A DNA stretch of 64,000 bases from Mesostigma viride (lineage: Eukaryota; Streptophyta; Mesostigmatophyceae; Mesostigmatales; Mesostigmataceae): positions 1 through 64,000 of the forward strand of contig RPFO01001726.1 in the NCBI GenBank assembly GCA_009746045.1, read 5' to 3'. The notes below the pieces were generated by a model. That model saw only the letters and a list, made by a program, of their open reading frames with translations. It ran no database searches and was not told where the DNA came from. A program made the position numbers and the translations under genes. This document shows, piece after piece, positions 56,501-64,000 of the stretch; position 1 is the first letter of the stretch; each line of letters begins with the position of its first letter.

Positions 56501-56607
56501 GGGAGATGCCTTTCTGTGCTGGCTTCCATCTAATGCCGGTGGCCGCGTGGGGGGAGGTGGAGGTGCTGTTGAAGCAGCCACCATGGGACGGTCAGGTGCC
56601 AAAATGA
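53521..56607 (+). CDS. MTHFR-like fold protein, two exons
   Basis: Exon 1 is 53,521-54,356 and exon 2 is 56,256-56,607. The intron is GT-AG (GTGGGT ... GCCAG) and the frame is kept, giving about 395 residues. The first 50 residues are Arg/Ser/His-rich and could be an organelle transit peptide. Exon 1 has [18 protein letters not shown] near the start and [18 protein letters not shown] near the end, matching the KVDAGADF-x-x-TQ signature of methylenetetrahydrofolate reductase barrels. Exon 2 opens with [19 protein letters not shown], the matching downstream strand. MTHFRs reduce methylene-THF with FAD; whether this divergent protein does so is unknown. The first ATG follows an in-frame TAG two codons upstream; the ATG at 53,545 is an alternative. 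The antisense frame over exon 1 is a shadow. Confidence 0.6.
54601..54658 (-). mobile_element. Repeat family R1, short 5'-truncated copy in the intron
   Basis: The reverse complement ends GGAGCACGAGTTTAATTAAT with a (TTAA)n tail and matches only the last 40 bp of the family. It lies in the intron of the MTHFR-like gene. Confidence 0.7.
54664..54860 (+). repeat. (GGAT)/(GGGT) compound microsatellite
   Basis: A GGAT block, then about 30 GGGT units, then GGAT again. It abuts the R1 fragment and lies in the MTHFR-like intron. Confidence 0.95.
54915..55400 (-). pseudogene. LINE reverse transcriptase C-terminal fragment in the intron
   Basis: Minus strand: [20 protein letters not shown], then [16 protein letters not shown] and [14 protein letters not shown], close to the 41.5-42.0 kb copy. 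Homology starts near 55,335 and ends near the 3' tail at 54,930. It is antisense to the host gene and contains no RT catalytic motif. Confidence 0.8.
55808..56034 (+). repeat. 66-bp tandem repeat, about 3.5 copies
   Basis: TATCGGAGCATCACACGAGT recurs at about 55,810, 55,877, 55,942 and 56,008 (65-67-bp spacing) with AAGCATATTATAAGATAGTA between. It is AT-rich and intronic, about 220 bp upstream of exon 2. Confidence 0.92.
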
Positions 56608-57056
56608 TGTACGTCCGTGTGACAAGGAGCTGTTGAAGGCTTTTTTCCTCCCCTTCCAGCTCCTTGCATCGTGGCAGAGTTTCTCCACTGCGCTCTGGTG
56701 GCCTCGATTCTATTTTTGTCATGCAAGGGATTCTATTTTTGTCATCCTATTGCAGCCTAGAAGTGTGTGTATAAATCTATTATCATCATCATGTCCTTAA
56801 CGTTTCAGAGTCCTAGCTGGGTCAATACATAGGTCGATGTGAAGTGATGTTGCTGGTTTAGACGTCACGGTGAAAAGTGACTTCCTTTATGACTTATAAG
56901 TTACCTGAGCATGGTTGGGCTGGGTGCTGCCCCCTCGCAAGTCCTATAGGAGACAGTTGGTGGACTCCTATTAACCTTGTGAAGGGGCCCAGTTTAAAAA
57001 ATCACCGTACGTTACTTACACTGTCCAAATACGCCAATAATGAGTTCATGACATTA
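56608..57056 (+). other. Region downstream of the MTHFR-like gene
   Basis: Presumed 3' UTR and spacer. GATTCTATTTTTGTCAT is duplicated at about 56,707 and 56,729. No clear polyadenylation signal and no other gene seen. Confidence 0.4.
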
Positions 57057-57620
57057 ATCAAGGAGACAACCAGTGCAGGCCGGCCAGAAATCGGGAGAAT
57101 CTGGACCATGGTAGCAGTGTACCAACCAATGTTCAAAAGCGCATCACACTATCTGCAGTGCCCAATTTTACCCCGACTACCTTGTCCGCAGTTCTGTAAC
57201 TTCTGAATATCGCATCCCATTGCCGCCGCGCCATTTTCTACTTCTTTTCGTACATGGCTTGCCGGCGTTGGGTTCATCAACGAGCACCGACGCTCATCGA
57301 TATCGACGGTGCAATCCGATGGCGGAGAATAAGTTCGCCACAGCACAGCGCGACGCAACGGTTCTTTTCCATGTACAATGTCAGATGCAAAGTCCGCATC
57401 GCTGACCGGAAATTCCGTCCAACACCGTCGTACGTACAGTACTACCAATCAACCGCTTCTCAGATGCCTTTCAACCGTCGAATGCGCAATCGATCTAGAA
57501 ACGTCTCGGCAACACTTCCGCGGCTTCAGCACTTTCCGTCACCCTTGACATGTTGTCGTACAATACTACAAATTTACGCCAATGGAAACTCGCCTTCAAC
57601 TATATATCAAGGAGATGACC
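57057..57620 (+). repeat. R2 fragment followed by unassigned sequence
   Basis: ATCAAGGAGACAACCAGTGC and the next 55 bp match family R2 and then stop. The remainder to about 57,600 contains nothing recognisable. Confidence 0.5.
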
Positions 57621-57621
57621 A

Positions 57622-57866
57622 GATTACTTGCCGACGCTACTTGTTATGCCATGCTCACATGGGTCTTATTGCACCCACAGTTTGCCGGATCGGTAGCATG
57701 TCCTTTTAGCTAGCGCGCCCGAATGCAGCTGTGGCATGCCTTTGGCATGAAGGAGACTGGGGCTTCTGCCCTTTCTCCTGTTGTGCACACACAGGGATTA
57801 AAAGCACTTAGGTGCTCCGTGACTCCCCAACGGGAGCACGAATTTAATTAATTAATTAATTAATAT
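57622..57866 (+). mobile_element. Repeat family R1, copy c
   Basis: Matches 42,190-42,432 closely (CATGGGTCTTATTGCACCCA, GGCATGCCTTTGGCATGAAG, AGGGATTAAAAGCACTT) and ends in (AATT)n at about 57,846-57,866. It is shorter at the 5' end than copy b. Confidence 0.8.
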
Positions 57867-57867
57867 A

Positions 57868-58005
57868 TCAAGGAGACTACCAGCGCAGTCCAGAAATCTG
57901 GAGAATCCGGACCATGTGGCAGCTCGAGCCTGCTTTTATCTTGTCCGCGTTTTCGAGTCATTCAGGATGATGAATATGAATGGAGATGGAAATGTGTAGC
58001 CTTAA
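57868..58005 (+). repeat. Repeat family R2, copy
   Basis: ATCAAGGAGACTACCAGCGC through TCATTCAGGATGATGAATAT to GGAAATGTGTAGCC. It starts immediately after the R1 tail. A further piece (GTAGAGCGACTGAGATGACC) lies at 58,349-58,420. Confidence 0.65.
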
Positions 58006-58310
58006 ATTAAATTAAATTAAATTATAACATGCCTCCGTTGGGAGATCATGTAGCACATACTCCATGATGGATGGATGGAGTGGAGGAAGCCGCGTAATCG
58101 AACTAACCTAACGCTAATCTACCTAGTCTAGAAAAATCCTAACTACACTACTCATCAAAACGCCGCCTCCTCTTGGGGGGAGGTGGCTTGCCCACAGGGT
58201 CTGGCGTGTGAGCCTTGACAATCTGCTGCCACCACGTCTTGTTCTGCATGGCAGTCCAAAGAAGGGAGAGAGCGTGGATGCGGTGTTCAAACTGGGCTGG
58301 GACCACTAGT
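58006..58310 (-). mobile_element. LINE 3' end with TAATTT tail
   Basis: The minus strand encodes a short C-terminus (NKTWWQQIVKAHTPDP, then a basic KRRRR tail and stop near 58,138). A 3' UTR follows with the CTCCATCCATCC block and GATCTCCCAACGGAGGCATG, ending in TAATTT repeats at 58,003-58,020. The same 3' UTR is embedded in the satellite unit at about 87-312. Confidence 0.65.
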
Positions 58311-58837
58311 GTAGCCTTGTGCATTGAAATTATGGCTGGCTTTCGTGTAGAGCGACTGAGATGACCTAGACGGTGGGGCCGGAAACAGCTTGCTTGATCA
58401 GGGCGTGTGTTTCGAGCCTAACTGGCCGGGAGTGTCTAGTGGTGAGCACCATTGCTGCGATCGCTCTCCCACCATTTATGAGTCTATACCCGCAATTAAT
58501 AGAAAACCACTGAAAAGGTCTAGCTAGTCAGTCATTACGTTAGCCATGCCATGATTCCAAACGTCCAAGAACTGCACACAGTGCAAAGGCAAAAATCCGG
58601 AGGACTGCGCTTTCAAATGTGAGGCGGGAACCAAAAGCCCGCGTATGCCAGAAAAACATAGTGTTGCTGCAGCGACGCGACGGTGTGGACAACGAATCCA
58701 GTGCCAAGCTCAGAACGGCCGCAAAGGAGATCTGGCATCACAGGGTTCAGATATGCCGGGAGATACTACGCGATCCAGCCGGTCCCCGACCTGTTTGTAG
58801 AGCTTGTGCCAAGGGGCAGCACCGAACAGGTGCATGG

Positions 58838-59420
58838 TGTTACGTCCCTGCCCTTTTGGCCGGACGTAACAATGGAATAAATTACTAAGGCCGTTTGGTC
58901 TATTGGACTTGGGTTTTATGGACCTTGGCTATTGTGTGCATTGGACTAGTTATTTTGGTCCTAGGTTGTCCTTTTAGGGGCCGGCGCTGTGGCGCCGCGC
59001 CAGTCCTGAGTCCGTCAGTAGTTCTAGGCGTGGATCCTATAGTTGAGGGTCGATGTCGGCCCGGATCCTACGTGGAATGAGTGACTCGGATTGTTCTAGG
59101 GAAATTGGCGTGTATCTGCGCCGCAACTAACCTAGGTTAAATTGGTCCGAGGACGAGAGTCTCGTCCTCTTGGTTTAATGAATGATAAGTGCGAATACGC
59201 CTACACATTGAGCCCGGGGCATTATCCATTTGTAATTGGTATTGCTAGCCAATATAAGTGTGAATTAATTAGCTTGGCATTAAGCCGTGATGCCAGATAT
59301 CTCACGACTCACGTCGTGAAGCGCAACCTACTTTAGGCTATCTTGAATTATTCCTAATTCGGCAAGAAGGGTCTTTCGCTACGTAGCTCAGGCTAGGTGT
59401 GTCTGGGCAGGGACGTAACA
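58838..59420 (+). repeat. 5' LTR of the second Ty3-type element
   Basis: Begins TGTTACGTCCCTGCCC and ends GGGCAGGGACGTAACA, a perfect 16-bp inverted repeat. The preceding 5 bp, CATGG, would be the target duplication, but the partner is not in the window. The termini match element 1 (TGTTACG/CGTAACA). Confidence 0.85.
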
Positions 59421-59421
59421 C

Positions 59422-59436
59422 TGGTTATCGGAGGAA
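59422..59436 (+). promoter_or_regulatory. Primer-binding site of element 2
   Basis: TGGTTATCGGAGGAA, one base after the LTR. It shares CGGAGGAA with the element-1 site. tRNA not identified. Confidence 0.65.
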
Positions 59437-59529
59437 ATGTGCTGGAAAGGTTAGCTAACTCTCGCGGAGAGGGTTAGTGAGCCAATTAGGATACCAAGAC
59501 GAAGCTTGGCGTAGGTAGAGGTTCCGGAA

Positions 59530-59734
59530 TTCAACGATTGCTGTCAGGCCGGCGGCCAGCCCGTAAAGGGATTCAACGACGACCTAGGCAGCAAGCGGCC
59601 AGTCTGGGATACTCGGCGGGGCTAGCAATAGTCCTGTGGTGAGGTGCTGTCAACGATAGCGTTCAGCTCTCCTGTTTTCAACGACACCTAGTGGCGGCCA
59701 GGGCTTGCCTTCAACGACACCGGGTGGCGGCCAG
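59530..59734 (+). repeat. Leader repeats TTCAACGA...GCGGCCAG
   Basis: TTCAACGA followed within about 20 bp by GCGGCCAG occurs four times (59,530; 59,572; 59,677; 59,710). A fifth, partial TCAACGA lies at 59,650. The last two are nearly identical (TTCAACGACACC...GTGGCGGCCAG). They lie between the primer-binding site and ORF0. The rest of the leader, to 60,166, shows no ORF I support. Confidence 0.8.
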
Positions 59735-60166
59735 CTCAGGAGGGTTTAACGTCATCGAAGATGGTACGTCCCCTAGTTAGAATTCTTTCTTTACAAAGCT
59801 ATGCCTGCTGAAGGCTAGCTGGCGAGCTTGCTCTCTTTCCGGGAACGCGCGCGTAGGGGGTTTATGTTATATGTTGTGCCCTCTATAGGTTGTAAATGTT
59901 GTTGGTGCCCATGGACGTCGCGGAGACGGCCATTCGTTGTTTGACCTGCAAGGGGTCGTGGGGGTGGATACCGTCTGGCTGTTGCCGACTGTGTTGACGG
60001 TGTTTACCTCCGTGTGTGCGTATAGCCCGTTCCTGCGGAAGGCTCGGGCGTGTGCTGTGCTATACTCCGTGCTCTCTCCTCGTTTGTTTAAGGTCACTGC
60101 ATTAGAGGTAGCCTGGGTTTCCCCTTTCTCTCCTGCTTGCAAGCCGCTGCCAGACTATGATGTAAC

Positions 60167-60481
60167 ATGCCACGACGTAAAATAAACAAGGGTGGACAGT
60201 CTGGATTTCCTTACTACGCAGTAGCTCACGACGGGGATAAGGGTAGACCTGCTATATTCTACAGCTGGAAGACTTGTGAGGAGCATATTAAAGATAAGAT
60301 ATTGTCCCAAGGCTCTAGTGCTAAGTGGAAAGGGTTTGATAACATTACAGATGCAGATAGGTTTGTTAGGGAACACATGCCATTGCCTGAGGGGATGCAC
60401 ATCACACGTGAATGCTCCAAGCCACCCACACTCAGCAGTCAGGGGGAGGGGACAGCAGTTACAGTGACTTTCTCTCAGTGA
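60167..60481 (+). CDS. ORF0 of element 2: RNase-H1-N/viroplasmin-like domain protein
   Basis: 104 residues. A short basic N-terminus (MPRRKINKGG) is followed at about residues 14-70 by the same fold signature as the element-1 ORF0: PYYAVAHDGDKG, then IFYSWKTCEEHI, then KWKGF, then DADRFVREHMP. The order aromatic pair, SW, K-aromatic-K-x-F, terminal helix agrees with RNase H1 N-terminal and caulimovirus P6 domains. Overall identity with the element-1 protein is low, so the gene appears to have been kept over long divergence. Position before gag is the same. A role binding RNA-DNA hybrid or element RNA is inferred only. Confidence 0.7.
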   Translation: MPRRKINKGGQSGFPYYAVAHDGDKGRPAIFYSWKTCEEHIKDKILSQGSSAKWKGFDNITDADRFVREHMPLPEGMHITRECSKPPTLSSQGEGTAVTVTFSQ

Positions 60482-60638
60482 CCATTGGCCCTAGCAAGCA
60501 GTAGAGGAGACCATTACTAGGGAGTAGTATTAGGCTCTATAGTTATAGCTCTATAGCCCGTGGTTGCTCTCTCTCCCTTGCTCTCTCTTCCTTCCTGGGG
60601 AGGTGTTGCCTGCAGTGTAAGGTACCGGTACGAGCACC

Positions 60639-60950
60639 ATGCCCACACGGTCCCAAACAAGGAACGCCAGAGATACAGAGGAAGAGACTAGAGAACGAGA
60701 TCTAGAGAATACAGAGGTAGAACCGGTAGACAACCACGAGCACGGTACAGAGGGTATAGAGGTTCCACTGCACGTCCAAGCAGGGACAGATACAGGTGAG
60801 GTCATGGAGAGACCTGCGGAAGGTTCCCCACGATCCAGAGACCAGAACCCTAGGTTCCCAGCGGATGGGGACAATATAGACGCCTTACCCAGGCAGGGAG
60901 ATGACAGGAACGACCGAGAGAGGCTCCAAGATCAACAGCAGCAGCAGCAA

Positions 60951-60982
<32 letters not shown>

Positions 60983-62611
60983 GCAGCAGCAACCGCAGCA
61001 GCAGCAACAGCAGCAGCAGCATCAGCAGCAGCAACGGTCACCACAGCAGCAATGGCAACAGCAGCAACCCCGGATGCAGCAGCAACAACCCCAGACGAGA
61101 CCACAATGGCTACCACCGGATCCAGAGCAGCAGGGAGACGATAATGGAGATACCCTGCACTACCGCCAGCAGCAGCCAGTCACCGGGCGGCCAACGCATC
61201 CTTGGGCAGGTCGGGGGCGGCCCCAGAGACCTCCACCGGGTCCCCCACACCGGGGCAGACGCAGAGTGTCCTTCGGCAGCACGTCCCTGTTACCCACGGC
61301 GCTATGGTATTCGGACGAGGAAGGGGAGGCCCCAGGGGCAGATGGCGAGTTCGATGACCTGGAAGGGACTAACGAGGCGGACGAGGGATCTGTCACGCAG
61401 GGCCCGCCCGTTGGTTCTTATAGACCACGGACCAGCCCAGGGGAGACCCGGAGCAGTGTCACCACCCGCGACGAGGAGACTCACCCGCCAGCCCAGCCCC
61501 GGCACCTCAACCGCAGCGTCTACGGGCGCTTGACAGTAGCGTGGTCCCTTCGCCCGCGGCCGTCGGTAACCTGAATTTCAGCAGGGTGGCACTGGATGAC
61601 CCGGGGTACGAACACCCCTCGTCGGTACAGGTGCGCCGGACACACGGCACACCGGACAGATCCGGATCTCTCCCGCGGTCGCAGCCTCCAGCATTCGGCT
61701 CCATCTCCTACAGGGAGGTCGGTGGGCCTAAGCTTAACACGATAAAGGCCCCACCGATGCCTACCTTCAAGAATGTACCCAAGCTGCACGCGGATATGAA
61801 ACCGCGAGAGGTCGACGAATGGGGACGCATGTGGCAACAGCAGTATACCGTTTGGTGCAATCACAACAGCTGGGAACTGGCCACCTGTGATTTGATCCCA
61901 CATGTGGTCAACACCTGCATGGACCCCTCGGTGGTGAGCATCCTGAACTGTGAGAGCATCGCATCCCAGTCATACCCGCAAACCGTGGAGGAGCTGATGG
62001 ACCGGGTGCGCCGCAAGCTGATACCCCCAGACGCGGAGCTCCACGAGCGGATCGCTTTCGGCAAGCTGCGCCAGGGGACCACCCCATATCGCGAGTTTCT
62101 GTCCAAGTTTGAGTCCAGCGCCGCTTATCTAACCGACATGACCTGGTACGAGTACAAGATCAGATTCATCGAGGCGCTCAGCCCCGAGCTGCAGGACGAG
62201 GTATTCAAACACTACGCTGAGGTCCCCTGGAAGGAGTGGGACATCCTGAATATCCAGAGATACCTTCTGCAGGTGGCCGACGTGGTGTCTCGCGGGCGCG
62301 CACCCTCGGTGCGCCGTTTCTTCAGACCTGCTCCCCCGCGACGGGTGAACCAGATGTACTCCACTGATTTCGCCGGCGAGGAGGAGGACGAGTACCTCGA
62401 CGACCCTGACGAGGGCTACACTGACCCTGGCGTCAACGCGATCGACGCTAGCAAGGCGCGCTGCTTCATGTGCAGCGAGGTGGGGCACCTCAAGCGCGAC
62501 TGCCCCAAGCTCCGGGGCAAGCACGCCAGTCGTGGGACAGGAGAGGGGACAGTTAGTCTCCATGCTTTGCTGCAGACTAAGTCTCAAAGGCATTGTGAAT
62601 ACAACGTATGA
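60639..62611 (+). CDS. gag: Gag of element 2 (one frame change)
   Basis: The ATG at 60,639 opens an acidic/basic N-terminal region with a poly-Gln tract (CAG/CAA repeats, about 60,934-61,085). This frame ends at 61,574. The capsid-like region continues in the -1 frame from about 61,520: NVPKLHADMKPREVDEWGRM, then CESIASQSYPQTVEELMDRV, then FGKLRQGTTPYREFLSKFES, and the knuckle CFMCSEVGHLKRDC near 62,461. These match the element-1 gag block by block. After the knuckle the frame runs only about 35 more residues to a stop at 62,611, without the expected continuation into protease. Confidence 0.85.
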
Positions 62612-63094
62612 ATAAGCCTTGTAAACCTACGTTGGTATGTGAATATAAATACCACGTGGGCTATGCAGATAGGAATGCTAGTCGAGTCGCATACGTTTCC
62701 CTAGATAGGTACTTTGGGTACTGGGGTACGTGACAGATGTCAGTACCCAGCATACGTAGTGTCCTGTCATTGGACGGTACTAGAGTATCCTAGATAGAGA
62801 CCGTACTGCAGCGTGCATTGATCTGTGATCACACGATGCAGTGACTAGACTGCGACCTGTCATCGTGCGGCCTCGGGCCAACGGTCTGCACCCAACGGTC
62901 ACTGGCGGCGCAGCCAGTGAGAGGAACGTTGATAAAGGGTAAACCTATTTTCTAATGAACCAAGCAATTCATTGCTCTCAGCACACAGTGTTCTCAAGCA
63001 ATATACCACGTCGTTCATTTCTCATTTCCTAACTTGAATTTTATAAACGCTCTTCAGCAACATCAAACTCAACAACGGTTCAAACCGGCACTGG

Positions 63095-63127
<33 letters not shown>

Positions 63128-64000
63128 AGAGAAAAAGAAACTATATCTTGGGGACGACGATGATGATCAGCGTCGTCCGCCAGACAACAGGGCACCGGCT
63201 GATGTCGGTGCGCCTGCATGCAATAACAACAAAACAAAAAGAAGACAAAGAAAAAGAAAACAAAAGAACAACCATGACAATACCAGCCAGGTGGAGGGTC
63301 CGGCTGCCGCGAGGCAGTCCGAACAACCCCCTCCCCTGTGCGCCAGCCGGTGGCGGAGCCGGTTCCCCTACGGGGCACCGACCAACCCTCTTCCCCGGCG
63401 GCTGCGACAGCAGCACCCACTGCTGGAGCAGCCATGGCGGCGGCAATGCGGCAGGAAAACAACCTCCCAGGAGGCACCGGCCCCGCGCCGGCCCCTGGGG
63501 CTTCCAGCGTAAGCAAGTCCGTTGCTTTCTTTCCTCATGCATGCTCTGATATAATGCTCAAGAGCGGTGGCTATCTTTTCAACATATCATAACCAAACAG
63601 AAAGCTATCGCTGCAGCATGAGGAGCATAGAAACGCTCCAGCTGTTATGTGATAAAAGCACTCCTGGCCTATCCCCATCGCCGGCGGTGGGCGGCCTGGG
63701 CTGGACGGCATATGCAAACGAGACAAGTATCTCCGTCCACCCCAACGTGACTTATCTGAATGAATGTCATGTCTTTTGAACGCAGATCTCCCCATTTTAT
63801 TTGGGATGAGTGTAAGGGTATGGTTGCTTTCTTGGCAGCACAGCCTCTTCTACCCTCTAGGGAGACTGTTGATCCTCTCTATGTCAGGGCTGAGGGCCCT
63901 TAATCAAACCCACTGCTGTCAACTCCCTAGACATGGAGCTTGCCCAGCCGCCGCACATAATCAATAACGCATGCAGTAGTGGCAGAAGCCATTACCAAAC
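62612..64000. other. Unassigned sequence after truncated gag
   Basis: About 62,640-63,030 has a TATAAATA and an LTR-like feel but no definable ends. 63,095-63,270 is A-rich (AAAAGAAAAG type). 63,150-63,510 contains overlapping Pro/Ala/Arg-rich frames that resemble the start of a retroelement gag but carry no domain. It could be another element inserted into element 2. Nothing here is firm. Confidence 0.4.

Larger units (their letters stand above)
58838..62611 (+). mobile_element. Second Ty3-type element, 5' part
   Basis: It has a 583-bp LTR, a primer-binding site, a leader with short repeats, an ORF0 with the same type of domain as the 26.6-kb element, and a gag with CCHC knuckle. Coding sequence stops making sense soon after the knuckle, with no pol and no second LTR before the window ends, so the element is truncated or interrupted by another insertion. 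Codons are more GC-rich than in element 1. Confidence 0.85.

Overview
The window is repeat-rich nuclear DNA from a eukaryote. Two host genes with GT-AG introns, several classes of retrotransposon and DNA transposon, and kilobase-scale simple repeats all argue against a prokaryote. A green alga fits best (GC-rich exons, TG-rich minisatellites, Ty3 elements with chromodomains), but that is inference and the species cannot be named from the sequence.

Layout. 1-18.5 kb is a satellite array: four nearly identical head-to-tail units of about 3,956 bp and a degenerate fifth. Each unit contains a block of about 44 copies of a 30-bp GT-rich minisatellite. 18.56-20.04 kb is a 763-bp tandem duplication. 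20.22-21.73 kb is a 5'-truncated LINE with a poly(A) tail and 16-bp target-site duplication, inserted into an older LINE relic. 21.75-26.6 kb holds G/C hairpins, an inverted dispersed copy of a satellite module, tRNA-like SINE pieces and a Tc1/mariner-type MITE.

26,621-37,425 is a full-length Ty3/gypsy-type retrotransposon with 563-bp LTRs (one difference seen) and a GTTGT target duplication. Its order is ORF0 (RNase-H1-N/viroplasmin-like domain), gag, protease-RT-RNaseH, integrase with chromodomain, and then a GC-rich extra ORF of unknown function before the 3' LTR. A second, related element starts at 58,838 and has the same ORF0-gag order, but it is interrupted after gag. The repeated ORF0 and the extra 3' ORF are the best candidates here for something undescribed.

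37,967-40,791 is a TTAA-flanked, piggyBac-like non-autonomous element carrying a LINE fragment. 41.5-44 kb is decayed LINE reverse transcriptase. A dispersed non-LTR-like repeat with (TTAA)n tails and a second short repeat family recur through 40-58 kb.

Two host genes are present. A four-exon TANGO2/NRDE-family gene lies on the minus strand (48,713-45,259). A two-exon gene resembling the methylenetetrahydrofolate-reductase fold lies on the plus strand (53,521-56,607), and its intron is filled with repeats. Between them lie 658 perfect TTG units (49,188-51,161) and about 1 kb of C-rich tandem repeats. The two genes show no evident functional link. Several retroelement frames break at or near homopolymers, so some breaks may be sequence error rather than decay.
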